NCBI GenBank assembly: GCA_002690865.1
Contig: NZGG01000001.1
Span: forward strand, 36,686-100,685
Origin: Gammaproteobacteria bacterium
GTDB lineage: Bacteria; Pseudomonadota; Gammaproteobacteria; Pseudomonadales; Azotimanducaceae
Reading direction: 5' to 3'
Length of the DNA: 64,000 bases
Positions 10,016 to 18,655 of this stretch are shown here, piece by piece; positions within the stretch are counted from its first letter, which is position 1; every line of letters begins with the position of its first letter. A program made the translations under genes and the position numbers. The notes under the pieces were generated by a model. That model was given only the letters and a program-made list of their open reading frames with translations. It was not told the origin of the DNA and made no database searches.

Positions 10016-10266
10016 GCTAGCACCTACTCACTAGGGATGACTCAAACGAAGAAAATCTGGACTTTATCAAAAGGAGAACCAAGTTTGATTTCCTTAAGTT
10101 TACAGGAGGAGAGGTAGCAAACAAAATATTACGTTCATTCTATAAGGACTCCAGGAGCACCTTGTTTCTAATGAAACTTCTCTCAAAATTAAGTTCATCA
10201 ATAATCTTTCTCTAAAAATAATACGTAGAATGCATTATGATCATGGATCGACCCGGACAAACACCT

Positions 10267-10827
10267 ATGAAACAATTTGTAGAACTTTTACCAGTAGCGC
10301 TATTTGTAGCTGTTTATTTCTTTACTAAAGATATCTACTTAAGCACATCACTATTAATGGGTGGTATGTGTCTGCAAGTAGGATTCGAGTATGGCAAGAA
10401 TAAAAAAGTAAGTAAGCAAACACAAATTATTTTCTGGGTAGCAATGATTTTTGGGGGTGCCACGTTGTTTTTTCGAAATGAAGAATTCATTCAGTGGAAA
10501 CCAACCATCGTGAATTGGCTATTTTGTACCGTATTAATTACAAGCCAATACCTGGCAAAAGACAACCTTTTAAAAAAAATGCTTGGATCACAGATAATCC
10601 TGCCTGATGGAATCTGGCGAGTTTTAGCAATTGGCTGGGCTGCTGGCTTCTTTTTTGCGGGACTGTTAAATCTGTTTGTCGCTTATAACTTTACTTTAGA
10701 TTTTTGGGTTAGTTATAAACTTTTTGGAGGGTTCATAATTACACTGATTTATATAATCATCACGATAATTTACCTCTCAAAAGGCGGTTATCTCAGAGAA
10801 AAAGAAATCTCAGACTCAGAAGGATGA
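10267..10827 (+). CDS. yciB: Inner-membrane septation protein A (YciB/IspZ)
   Basis: Integral membrane protein with about five hydrophobic helices and the YciB signatures MKQFVELLPVALFV, FGGATLFFRNEEFIQWKPT, LLKKMLGSQIILP and WVSYKLFGGF. YciB is linked to cell-envelope synthesis and normal division; its molecular activity is not settled. The ORF track starts at 10237 (MIMDRPGQTP...). I prefer ATG 10267 because MKQF is the conserved family start, but no strong Shine-Dalgarno decides between them. It is followed 9 nt later by yciI, the usual partner order. Confidence 0.88.
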   Translation: MKQFVELLPVALFVAVYFFTKDIYLSTSLLMGGMCLQVGFEYGKNKKVSKQTQIIFWVAMIFGGATLFFRNEEFIQWKPTIVNWLFCTVLITSQYLAKDNLLKKMLGSQIILPDGIWRVLAIGWAAGFFFAGLLNLFVAYNFTLDFWVSYKLFGGFIITLIYIIITIIYLSKGGYLREKEISDSEG

Positions 10828-10836
10828 GGTATATTA

Positions 10837-11136
10837 ATGTTATATGCATTTATTAGTGAAGATAAGGCAGGCACACAATCGCTAAGAGTAAAGGCGCGTC
10901 CGGCCCACTTGGAGAGGCTTCAAAAATTATACGAGGCTGGCCGACTTGTTATCGCTGGACCTCATCCCGCCATAGATAACGAAGACCCTGGGGATGATGG
11001 TTTTACAGGTAGTCTAATAATTGCTGAATTTGATTCGATAGAAGCCGCCAAAATTTGGGCTGATGCAGATCCTTATCGGACTCAAGAAGTGTACAAAAAA
11101 ACAGTGGTAAAACCATTTAAGAGAGTACTCCCATAA
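10837..11136 (+). CDS. yciI: YciI-like protein
   Basis: Small (99 residues) dimeric alpha+beta barrel protein of the YCII family. His24 (RPAHLERL) and the Asp in ADADPYR are the conserved pocket pair. It also contains the family strings AGRLVIAGPHPA and GSLIIAEFDS. Function in the family is unproven. It sits directly after yciB, as in E. coli and Pseudomonas. Its TAA stop overlaps the proposed ATA start of the next gene (ATAA). Confidence 0.88.
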   Translation: MLYAFISEDKAGTQSLRVKARPAHLERLQKLYEAGRLVIAGPHPAIDNEDPGDDGFTGSLIIAEFDSIEAAKIWADADPYRTQEVYKKTVVKPFKRVLP

Positions 11137-11804
11137 ATAAAATCCAAATAGCCCTTACACTTTTTCTATTGGGTATAAGTGTCACCAATGCGCAAACTGT
11201 CTACATTCGAGATGTAATTTATGTGCCTCTTCGCGGAGGACAATCCAGCGAGCACAGAATACTGCACAATGGACTTCGTAGTGGAACCAGGCTAGAACTC
11301 GTCGAAGAGAATACCGAGTCCGGCTATAGTCGAGTACGAACAGAAACTGGGAAGGAAGGTTGGATACCAAATCAATATCTTGTCAGTCAGCCCATAGCAG
11401 CTGATTTGCTTGACCAAAGAGAACGACGGTTGAAAGCACTTGATCAAGAACATCGAGCAGATTTACTTCGAATCGAAGAACTCGAGAATATCCTTGCTAG
11501 AAACACTCTTACTGAGGAGTCTCTCAAGGCGAAAAATATAGATATACAAGAGAAGCTAGATACAATTACCCAACTATCCGCTAATGCCATCAAGATTAAG
11601 GAGGAAAATAGTCAATTACTAATTGAACGAGAATCACTAATAGCTAACGTTGATGCTTTGGACTCAGCTTATAAAGCACTTGAAGATGACTCTAAGCGGC
11701 AGTGGTTCCTTTATGGAGCTGGCGTTGTATCGATAGCAATCATTTTTGGCTTCTGGTTAGCGAGAAGAATCTACCACAACAATAATTCCGGCGGCTGGGC
11801 ATGA
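11133..11804 (+). CDS. SH3-domain protein with coiled coil and C-terminal membrane anchor (YgiM/TIGR04211-like)
   Basis: The mature protein has a bacterial SH3 domain (YIRDVIYVPLRGGQSSEHRI ... GWIPNQYLV), a long coiled coil, and one C-terminal transmembrane helix (WFLYGAGVVSIAIIFGFWLA) ending in Arg-Arg. This is the layout of the TIGR04211 'SH3 and anchor' family, which is envelope-located. The track start is TTG 11169, which cuts off the signal peptide. Extending upstream in frame gives xNKIQIALTLFLLGISVTNA before QTVYIRD, a convincing Sec signal, and the only codon available to start it is ATA 11133, seven bases after AAGAGAG and overlapping the yciI stop. I list that start, with TTG 11169 as the alternative. 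Its stop overlaps pdxJ (ATGA). Confidence 0.75.
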   Translation: MNKIQIALTLFLLGISVTNAQTVYIRDVIYVPLRGGQSSEHRILHNGLRSGTRLELVEENTESGYSRVRTETGKEGWIPNQYLVSQPIAADLLDQRERRLKALDQEHRADLLRIEELENILARNTLTEESLKAKNIDIQEKLDTITQLSANAIKIKEENSQLLIERESLIANVDALDSAYKALEDDSKRQWFLYGAGVVSIAIIFGFWLARRIYHNNNSGGWA

Positions 11805-12577
11805 GAACTTCGCTAAGTTTTAACCTTAATAAAATTGCACTTATTAGAAATTCTCGTAATACTCAGATTCCAAGTGTGATTGAAGCAGCTCAAACTGCGA
11901 TAAGTGCTGGCGCTAATGGAATAACAGTTCACCCTCGACCAGATATGCGACATATACGCCCTGAAGATGTGTACGAACTTTCTGAACTCTTAGGTAGAGA
12001 ACAATATCAACATATTGAATTAAATATTGAAGGTAATCCTTATGCCGGGCCTCATAGAAATGGGTTTCCAGGCTTCATAGAACTAGTCGGACAAGCCGCG
12101 CCTGAGCAATGCACACTAGTCCCCGACACAACGACACAGTTAACATCGGACCATGGATGGGATCTAGCTACAAACCATGATAGATTGTTCCCGATAGTCC
12201 ATCGTTTACAAGAGCGAAATATACGGGTAAGCCTTTTTATTGACCCAAAAGAAGAACAAGTTGAGATGGCGTCGAAACTTGGTACAGATCGAGTTGAGTT
12301 TTTTACCGGTCCCTACGCAAGCTACTATGCTACAGCAGAAAGAATAAAAATTCTCAATACTTTCAGTAGGGCTGCAGAGTTTGCAAATTTTCTTACAATT
12401 GGCGTTAACGCCGGACACGACCTCAATTTGGAAAATCTCGCTGAATTCTGCAAGGCCGTAACACCAATTCACGAAGTTTCTATTGGCCACGCCATCATAG
12501 TTGACGCATTATGGCTAGGTCTCGAAGAAACAATCAAGCGCTACCTAAGAATTTTGGACCACCTAGCACCGGCTTGA
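11801..12577 (+). CDS. pdxJ: Pyridoxine 5'-phosphate synthase
   Basis: TIM-barrel enzyme of 258 residues that condenses 1-deoxyxylulose 5-phosphate with 3-amino-1-hydroxyacetone phosphate in vitamin B6 synthesis. Family motifs are SFNLNKIALIRNSR, GITVHPRPDMRHIRPEDV, ELNIEGNP, CTLVPDTTTQLTSDHGWD, RVSLFIDP, GVNAGHDLNLENL and EVSIGHAIIVDAL. The VHPRPD form differs from the E. coli VHLRED form and is the variant I associate with other phyla. The ATG overlaps the stop of the SH3 gene (ATGA). Confidence 0.95.
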   Translation: MRTSLSFNLNKIALIRNSRNTQIPSVIEAAQTAISAGANGITVHPRPDMRHIRPEDVYELSELLGREQYQHIELNIEGNPYAGPHRNGFPGFIELVGQAAPEQCTLVPDTTTQLTSDHGWDLATNHDRLFPIVHRLQERNIRVSLFIDPKEEQVEMASKLGTDRVEFFTGPYASYYATAERIKILNTFSRAAEFANFLTIGVNAGHDLNLENLAEFCKAVTPIHEVSIGHAIIVDALWLGLEETIKRYLRILDHLAPA

Positions 12578-12619
12578 CCTAACCGGTATCATAGTCTTAT
12601 TAAACTTCGCTGACGAATT

Positions 12620-13030
12620 ATGCTTACATTCATAAAAAACATCATTATCTCTGTTTTCCTTGGCTTCACAACATACATTGTTCTAGGTCTTCTACGAAAC
12701 GACCTTATACAAATTCCTGCTAACAAATCCGAATACAGTGAAGTTATTGTCATTTGCATCGCGATCTTTATATCTACGTTTTTTGTCTCTAAAACACGCG
12801 AAGCATGCTTAGAAGAAGAAAACGACTACAGGGAGACTGGCACGGTGAAATGGTTTAACGTGAAGAAGGGTTATGGCTTTATAACGCGAGACCAAGGCGA
12901 TGATATTTTCGTGCACTATAAAAACATCGAAGGAAGTGGACGACGATTTATAAGCGAGGGAGAACGTGTCAGCTTCGTCGTTATAGATGGAGATAAGGGA
13001 CTGCAAGCCGATGAAGTTATAACCGTATAA
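12620..13030 (+). CDS. Membrane-anchored cold-shock-domain protein
   Basis: 136 residues in two parts. Residues ~5-24 and ~41-57 are two hydrophobic helices; residues ~72-136 are a complete cold-shock domain with TGTVKWFNVKKGYGFITR (RNP1 KGYGFI at 83-88) and RNP2 DIFVHY (95-100). CSDs bind single-stranded RNA or DNA and melt secondary structure. The hairpin of two helices would hold the CSD on the cytoplasmic face of the inner membrane. Known CSD-DUF1294 proteins have the opposite order (CSD first). The gene is followed 3 nt later by the next ORF, so the two probably share a transcript. The architecture is read directly; the function is inferred. Confidence 0.85.
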   Translation: MLTFIKNIIISVFLGFTTYIVLGLLRNDLIQIPANKSEYSEVIVICIAIFISTFFVSKTREACLEEENDYRETGTVKWFNVKKGYGFITRDQGDDIFVHYKNIEGSGRRFISEGERVSFVVIDGDKGLQADEVITV

Positions 13031-13033
13031 TAA

Positions 13034-13456
13034 ATGCGTGAATATTTTTTTATCGCTGATACAAGCCTAGCGAAAGATCTCACTGAAGGAATTCTAGCGG
13101 AGGATTTACCATCAATGCAATGCAATGGTATTTCCGTGGACGCTCGAGTTCAGCTCTATTCATTACTCACTTCGAGCCGACTAGACGATTCTTATAAAAT
13201 GGAAATACCGCTACTCGCCTCTTATGAGACGAATCCAGCATATTATCAGCTCGACGTTAACCTTGTGTCTACAATCTCACAGATTGATGAGAATACTGCA
13301 GAACTAATTATGAAAGATTGGCTAGCGACAAAAGACCTAGAAGAAATCACTTCGGACGACACTGATCCAAACGATTTTTTATTCAGCCTAATCCACTTTT
13401 GTCAGATCGCGACTAACGAGACAGACCTAGGCATATTTCTTTTATCTGAAACCTAA
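13034..13456 (+). CDS. Hypothetical protein, acidic
   Basis: 140 residues, not recognised. It begins MREYFFIADTSLAKDLTEG, is strongly acidic in the C-terminal half (LEEITSDDTDPNDFLFS), and lacks a signal peptide or membrane helix. It starts 3 nt after the cold-shock-domain gene and ends 13 nt before yciH, so it sits inside a likely operon of RNA- and translation-related genes. That position suggests, but does not show, a related role. Confidence 0.75.
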   Translation: MREYFFIADTSLAKDLTEGILAEDLPSMQCNGISVDARVQLYSLLTSSRLDDSYKMEIPLLASYETNPAYYQLDVNLVSTISQIDENTAELIMKDWLATKDLEEITSDDTDPNDFLFSLIHFCQIATNETDLGIFLLSET

Positions 13457-13469
13457 GAGAAATAAATAT

Positions 13470-13808
13470 ATGGTTAGAGTTTACTCGACAGAGCACGGTG
13501 AACACTGCAAGGAATGCAGTCATCCATCAACTCGCTGTATATGCGCCAATCTTAAAAACATTGAGCAAGAAGCAAATGTCTACCTGGAACGCCAAATAAA
13601 AGGTCGCAGAGGGAAACCTGTGGTAATCATAAGTGGACTTCCGCACGATAGACCTGGGCTAAAGAAAATCGCAAGAAAACTAAAATCGAAATGTGGTGTT
13701 GGTGGAGCAGTAGATAGAAATACCATAATAATCCAAGGCGATAAAAGAGACCTACTTAAACAACAATTAGAGTCTATGGGTTATAAAGTAAAAATCTCTG
13801 GAGGATAA
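13470..13808 (+). CDS. yciH: SUI1-family translation factor (YciH)
   Basis: 112 residues. The C-terminal part is the eIF1/SUI1 fold: KGRRGKPVVIISGL, LKKIARKLKSKCGVGGAVD, IIIQGDKRDLLKQQLESMGYKVKISGG. Bacterial YciH is thought to influence initiation fidelity. The N-terminus carries a compact Cys cluster (CKECSHPSTRCIC) that could bind a metal and is not present in E. coli YciH. A start-site fidelity factor is of interest here because this window appears to use AUU/AUA starts. Confidence 0.9.
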   Translation: MVRVYSTEHGEHCKECSHPSTRCICANLKNIEQEANVYLERQIKGRRGKPVVIISGLPHDRPGLKKIARKLKSKCGVGGAVDRNTIIIQGDKRDLLKQQLESMGYKVKISGG

Positions 13809-13893
13809 TAATCATTCCAAAATGTCGTACAACCCTGCTAATTGCATATATCTATTTGGACAATTTAGGTAGACACCATAGTAACTTAACCGT

Positions 13894-15594
13894 ATGAAAG
13901 ACTATTTGCTTACTGAGGCAACCATCAATTGGCAGGGTAAAACAGCATGCTCCGACGATTTTAGTGATACCTATTGGAGCCGCGAAGCAGCAATTGCCGA
14001 GAAGACGCACGTTTTCACTGATCCGATGCAGGTTCGCTGGGAAAAACTTAAACCAGGTAATGTCTTTACCATTGGGGAAATAGGTTTTGGTTTTGGCTTA
14101 AACTTTATGCTAACTGCAGAGAAATGGAAAAAAAATGGTTTTGAAGGATTCCTCAATTATATTGCTTATGAAAATCGTCCAGTCTCGCCTAGTGACATAG
14201 CAATACTTGGCAGGTTAATGCCACAGCTACCAGTTAGTAATTTACTTAAGCACTACCCACTCCCACTCCATGGACACCATATAATTTGGTTTGCATCCAA
14301 TATTAAACTTATTCTAATGTTTGATGATGCCCTTAATGCACTGAAAGATACGTCAGCTAAAATAGATGCTTGGTATTTGGATGGTTTTACCCCGAGCAAA
14401 AACACCAATATTTGGAACGAACGTGTTTTTAGCCAAATGTTCCGTCTTTCCAAACCGGGAGCAACAGTAAGCACGTACTCGGCGGCTGGAAAGGTTCGCA
14501 GAGGTCTAACTAATTCCGGTTTTAGGGTAGGGCGCAAGGTTGGCTATGGCAAAAAGCGCGAGATGCTATTTGCTGCAGCACGCGGAGAATGGATTCCCAC
14601 TAATCATATAGCCTGTAAAGTGGCTATCGTAGGGAGAGGCATAGCAGGCGCCTATCTTTATGAAGCTTTGCAACGCAGATCAATGGATATAACGATATTC
14701 GATGATGGGGAAGCCACTTCTTCTATAGTTCCTCAACTAGCTATTTATCCTTCTCTGGCTATAAATAATGAACTCCGGTATCGTTTTTCTCTATCCGCAT
14801 TCGAGTACGCCACACAAGATAATACGTATTATCACCAAACAGGAATTATTTTCTCCCCCAAAAATGAAAAAGAACGCGACAGATGGACTAAGATATCTGC
14901 GAAATTTCCGGATGATTTTCTATTTTATCGAAACAATCGCGTATGTTTCCCCTCGGCCGGATGGCTAGCATCACGAAAACTACTTGAAGACACACCTGCC
15001 ACCAATCAACACATAAAGAAAATTTCATGGACCAGCGAGGGGTGGCTACTTACGCACAAAAACGGGTGCTTCATAGCAGATGCTGTGATACTCGCTAATG
15101 GTGCGCAAATATCACCAATCTCGATGCCTTCAATTGTCGATGTCATCCCTGGTCTTGTACTTTCAGTTCATCTAAAGAATCCTATCTCACAGGTCACTAC
15201 CGGGCATAGCTCTATATTTCCGCCATTAAATAACTGTTCCACAGTTTCAGGATTATATGATCGCGATTTAGCAACAGTTACCGAATACCATATCAATGAA
15301 TTACTTGGAGATATTGAAATCTCTCACGAGATACTATCAGCAGACATCGGATATCGCTCAACGACTAGAGACCGATTACCACTTTGCGGCGTCGTGCCTA
15401 GTTGGTCTGACCCGAATGAACCTGATCAAGCTGGCTTATATTTACTCCAAGGTTTAGGATCTCATGGCGCGACGACAGCACGCCTATGCGCAGAATACAT
15501 CACAACTTTAATCACTCAGGAACCCTCTGTTCTAGGAATATCCATGCAGAAAGCTCTAGAACCAAAAAGATTTCTACTCAGAAACTCCAACTAA
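13894..15594 (+). CDS. mnmC: Bifunctional tRNA mnm5s2U methyltransferase / FAD-dependent oxidoreductase
   Basis: Fusion enzyme that completes mnm5s2U at the tRNA wobble position. Residues 1 to ~235 are the MnmC2 methyltransferase (FSDTYWS, TIGEIGFGFGLNFMLTA, WYLDGFTPSKNTNIWNE). From ~240 on it is the MnmC1 FAD domain with GxGxxG in VAIVGRGIAGAYLYEAL and the C-terminal YRSTTRDRLPLCGVVP. At 566 residues it is about 100 shorter than E. coli MnmC, but both domains look intact. Its TAA stop directly abuts the convergent serA stop (zero spacing). Confidence 0.93.
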   Translation: MKDYLLTEATINWQGKTACSDDFSDTYWSREAAIAEKTHVFTDPMQVRWEKLKPGNVFTIGEIGFGFGLNFMLTAEKWKKNGFEGFLNYIAYENRPVSPSDIAILGRLMPQLPVSNLLKHYPLPLHGHHIIWFASNIKLILMFDDALNALKDTSAKIDAWYLDGFTPSKNTNIWNERVFSQMFRLSKPGATVSTYSAAGKVRRGLTNSGFRVGRKVGYGKKREMLFAAARGEWIPTNHIACKVAIVGRGIAGAYLYEALQRRSMDITIFDDGEATSSIVPQLAIYPSLAINNELRYRFSLSAFEYATQDNTYYHQTGIIFSPKNEKERDRWTKISAKFPDDFLFYRNNRVCFPSAGWLASRKLLEDTPATNQHIKKISWTSEGWLLTHKNGCFIADAVILANGAQISPISMPSIVDVIPGLVLSVHLKNPISQVTTGHSSIFPPLNNCSTVSGLYDRDLATVTEYHINELLGDIEISHEILSADIGYRSTTRDRLPLCGVVPSWSDPNEPDQAGLYLLQGLGSHGATTARLCAEYITTLITQEPSVLGISMQKALEPKRFLLRNSN

Positions 15595-16770
15595 TTACTC
15601 GTCGAACACACGAACATTAATGATTCCTTGAATATTCTCTATATCTGCCAACAAACCGGTTGTCGGTTTCGTTTCTATATCTATCAAGTTGTAAGCCACG
15701 TCATCGAGACTCTTATTCAGCATATCTATGACATTAATATTTCTATCGGCCAATATCGACAATACGCTACCAAGAATTCTTGGAACATTTTGATTGACTA
15801 TCGCGATTCGATAACCATCTCCTCTCTCCAACGATAAGTTCGGGAAATTTACAGAATTATTAATATTTCCATTACGGAGAAAATCGAGAATTTGTTCACA
15901 AACCATAACGGCACAGTTTTCTTCAGCCTCTCTGGTGCTTGCTCCTAAATGCGGAGTCGCTATAACACCAGATTTTTCAATTAGATCTGGCGTAGGAAAA
16001 TCAGAGATATATTGCCTAATTTTACCGCTATCAAGTGACACACTTATTGCCTGCTGGTCAACAATCTCTTCCCGAGCAAAATTTATGATTACGGCCCCGT
16101 GCTTAAATTGTGCTAGAGAATCACCATTTATCATCCCTCGAGTCGAGTCCAAGACAGGCACATGAAGAGTTACGATATCAGACTTCGAAAACAACGACTG
16201 CATATTTTCCATCTTTTGGACACGCCGCGATATCCTCCAAGCCGCATCAACGGATAAAGCTGGGTCATACCCCAAAACATTCATATCCATCTGAAGGGCC
16301 ATCTCAGCGACCATGGAACCAATAGCGCCTAGTCCCAGCACACCAAGCGTTTTCCCCTTGAGTTCTTGCCCGCCATAATTTTTTTTGTTGGCCTCAATGA
16401 GCTTATTTAGTTCCACTTTATCAGATATCCCCGATAGATTACGTACATAGTCTATACCGCCCACAATATCTCGAGCAGAAATTAACAAAGCCGCCATCAC
16501 TAGTTCTTTAACGGCATTGGCATTGGCGCCTGGTGTATTAAAAACAACAATGCCCTTCTCTGTGTACGCCGAGACAGGGATATTATTTACTCCAGCCCCT
16601 GCCCTTCCAACAGCACGAAGCTTGGGTGTAACATCGTCTACCGTCAAAATTTGACTGCGCACTAATATAGCATCCGGATCAGTAATGTCTGATCCCACCT
16701 TAAAGTCATGATTAGGAAATCTTTCCAAACCTTTGCTAGAAATATTATTAATGGTTCGGATTTTATGCAC
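15595..16770 (-). CDS. serA: D-3-phosphoglycerate dehydrogenase
   Basis: First enzyme of phosphoserine synthesis, 391 residues. The NAD-binding motif is GVLGLGAIGSMVAEMAL; catalytic residues lie in the NFAREEIVD stretch (Arg) and TPHLGASTREAEENCA (His). A C-terminal ACT domain (YRIAIVNQNVPRILGSVLSILADRNINVIDM) could sense serine. It is the compact ~390-residue form found in several phyla rather than the E. coli type. It stands alone, convergent with mnmC. Confidence 0.93.
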   Translation of the reverse strand: MHKIRTINNISSKGLERFPNHDFKVGSDITDPDAILVRSQILTVDDVTPKLRAVGRAGAGVNNIPVSAYTEKGIVVFNTPGANANAVKELVMAALLISARDIVGGIDYVRNLSGISDKVELNKLIEANKKNYGGQELKGKTLGVLGLGAIGSMVAEMALQMDMNVLGYDPALSVDAAWRISRRVQKMENMQSLFSKSDIVTLHVPVLDSTRGMINGDSLAQFKHGAVIINFAREEIVDQQAISVSLDSGKIRQYISDFPTPDLIEKSGVIATPHLGASTREAEENCAVMVCEQILDFLRNGNINNSVNFPNLSLERGDGYRIAIVNQNVPRILGSVLSILADRNINVIDMLNKSLDDVAYNLIDIETKPTTGLLADIENIQGIINVRVFDE

Positions 16771-16925
16771 TTTTAACGTCCCAAGAGGAAAACGGGCATC
16801 TTAACACTAGTGACATTCTTTACCAGACCTCGTTACCTAAGGGGTAAGATCGTCCGAAAAATATGTCCTCAAAAAGCAAATGGCTCTAATATTATAGAGA
16901 GGATGAAGAATATTTTTAAATGCCA

Positions 16926-17999
16926 TCAGCGCTCCTTTACTATTGCTTTTATCAAACCAGCAATGACACCCACACTATCAATAATTTGAAATCTTTCAAT
17001 CTGCTGAACTATACTTTTTCTATTTCGATAAACATCGTCGATGAGTTCAATTAGGTTAACATTATTTACAGCGGACTCTATAAGCACCCTGCTATATCCC
17101 TTTTCAGCAAAAGTCTGAGCGTTCACAAGCTGATCCCCTCGACTTGCCTTAAACGAGAGAGGCACCAAGATATGAGGCTTACGGGTTATCAACAATTCAT
17201 AAATTGAATTTGCACCTGCTCTAGCAACTACAACATTTGCTGCTGCAAGGATATCGCCAAAATCTTCGTGAAGGAATTCTCTTTGAACGTAACCAGATTG
17301 ATCCAAACTTCTATCTAGGTTCCCAGGCCCCACGACGTGGACAACATGATACCGGTTCAGCAATTGTTCAATGTTCTGACGAACTATCTTATTGATACTC
17401 CGTGCACCTAGACTGCCCCCAAAAAAAAGGACAATTGGCCTGGCTCCCGAAAAACCGAGCAGCTCGCAACCTCTCTCGCTCTTTCCTTCGAGCAAGCTAT
17501 CACGAACAGGCGTCCCAGTTACTACTGCTTTATCACCACTTAAATAGTTTTTCGTCTCTGAAAAATTTAAACAGAGTTTTCTAACGAACGGATAACAAAG
17601 TCTATTAGCCAAACCAGGAGTTACGTCAGACTCATGGCTAATTACCGGAATACGGAGCAGCCAGGCAGCGCCTACTAGTGGGACTGTGACAAATCCACCC
17701 TTCGAAAAAAGAATATTTGGACGTTCTCTAATAACAATACTTATACTCTGTAAAAAACCCCAGAAAATTCGCACTGGATCGATAAAGTTTGCCCAGGAAA
17801 AGTATCTTCGAAGCTTACCCGAGGCTATTCCCAGATACCGAACACCAATATTACTGATAATTTCTTTCTCAATCCCAGAGAATGAACCAACATAAACCAC
17901 ATTCCAACCAGCCTTCTGGAAATACTCAATAAGTGCTATGTTCGGAGTTACGTGGCCCGCCGTTCCTCCGCCCGAAAACATTATTTTGAACTTCTTCAT
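16926..17999 (-). CDS. murG: MurG-type UDP-GlcNAc:undecaprenyl-pyrophosphoryl-MurNAc-pentapeptide transferase, Firmicutes-like
   Basis: GT28 glycosyltransferase of 357 residues. MurG adds GlcNAc to lipid I to make lipid II. Motifs: SGGGTAGHVTPNIALIEYF, SGKLRRYFSWANF, LFSKGGFVTVPLVGAAW, ISHESDVTPGLANRL, LFFGGSLGARSINKIV, VVARAGANSIYELL and SFKASRGDQLVNAQ. These strings match what I remember of Clostridium/Bacillus MurG (GGGTAGHVTPN, HESDxTPGLAN), not the GGTGGHVFPA form usual in gammaproteobacteria. The gene is outside any dcw cluster, downstream of hda and overlapping it by ATGA. It could be a second MurG or a MurG-like transferase acting on another lipid-linked sugar. Confidence 0.85.
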   Translation of the reverse strand: MKKFKIMFSGGGTAGHVTPNIALIEYFQKAGWNVVYVGSFSGIEKEIISNIGVRYLGIASGKLRRYFSWANFIDPVRIFWGFLQSISIVIRERPNILFSKGGFVTVPLVGAAWLLRIPVISHESDVTPGLANRLCYPFVRKLCLNFSETKNYLSGDKAVVTGTPVRDSLLEGKSERGCELLGFSGARPIVLFFGGSLGARSINKIVRQNIEQLLNRYHVVHVVGPGNLDRSLDQSGYVQREFLHEDFGDILAAANVVVARAGANSIYELLITRKPHILVPLSFKASRGDQLVNAQTFAEKGYSRVLIESAVNNVNLIELIDDVYRNRKSIVQQIERFQIIDSVGVIAGLIKAIVKER

Positions 18000-18655
18000 A
18001 AACCAAGCATTCTTTTCACTAGAGGAATAGTTGCTTTTCTCTGCTGGTTCAGTGTCTCAAGCTCAATCCGACCTAATACTTCCATAAGAGACCCCATGTT
18101 TCTCGGCACCCGATCAAGTAAAAAATGTCCAACATCATCATCCAAAGTGAAGCCTCGAAATTTAGCTCGCTTTTGCAAAGCTTGTAACTTCTCCTGGTCA
18201 CTCAACCAATCAGTATGCACCGCTACTGCACTACTCAATCTGGAGCGAAGATCATTCAAATCAACAGCTAGCTGATTAGCAGGGACCTTTGCACTTACCA
18301 CAAGCAACCCTTGCTTATCGCTAACAGCATTTATCAGATGAAATAATGCAAGTTCCCAATCCGAAGCACCGATCACCGTATCAATATCGTCGACGGCAAT
18401 GACAGACATAGATTCGAGACCGTTAAACAACTCCGCCTCATATTCCCATAGGCTTTCTAGGTAAATTGCAGACCTTTTATTGTCATTAGCCTCGTGACAA
18501 AGAGCTTGTAATAGATGGCTACGCCCACTTTGAGTAGGACCCCAAAGATATGCCAGCGTCTTGATCGTACGGATCTTTGAAGCTGCATGACCAATGTAAT
18601 TACCAAAAGTTGCATCGCTTGTAAGAGGGAATTTGAGGGCTAATTGTCCTGTCAT
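17996..18655 (-). CDS. hda: DnaA-homologous regulatory protein Hda
   Basis: 219-residue AAA+ protein that, with the loaded sliding clamp, stimulates DnaA-ATP hydrolysis. The N-terminal GQLALKFPL is a clamp-binding type motif (QLxLxF). The P-loop is WGPTQSGRSHLLQAL, with the Arg in place of Lys that is normal for Hda; Walker B is VIAVDDIDTV; the sensor region is LSSAVAVHTDWLSDQEK. It overlaps perM upstream and murG downstream by 4 nt each (ATGA), so the three are translationally coupled. Confidence 0.92.
   Translation of the reverse strand: MTGQLALKFPLTSDATFGNYIGHAASKIRTIKTLAYLWGPTQSGRSHLLQALCHEANDNKRSAIYLESLWEYEAELFNGLESMSVIAVDDIDTVIGASDWELALFHLINAVSDKQGLLVVSAKVPANQLAVDLNDLRSRLSSAVAVHTDWLSDQEKLQALQKRAKFRGFTLDDDVGHFLLDRVPRNMGSLMEVLGRIELETLNQQRKATIPLVKRMLGL

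Noticed and set aside
12568-12590. ACCGG ... CCGGT stem after pdxJ
   Set aside because: Only 5 bp with a 10-nt loop and no T-run; too weak for a terminator.
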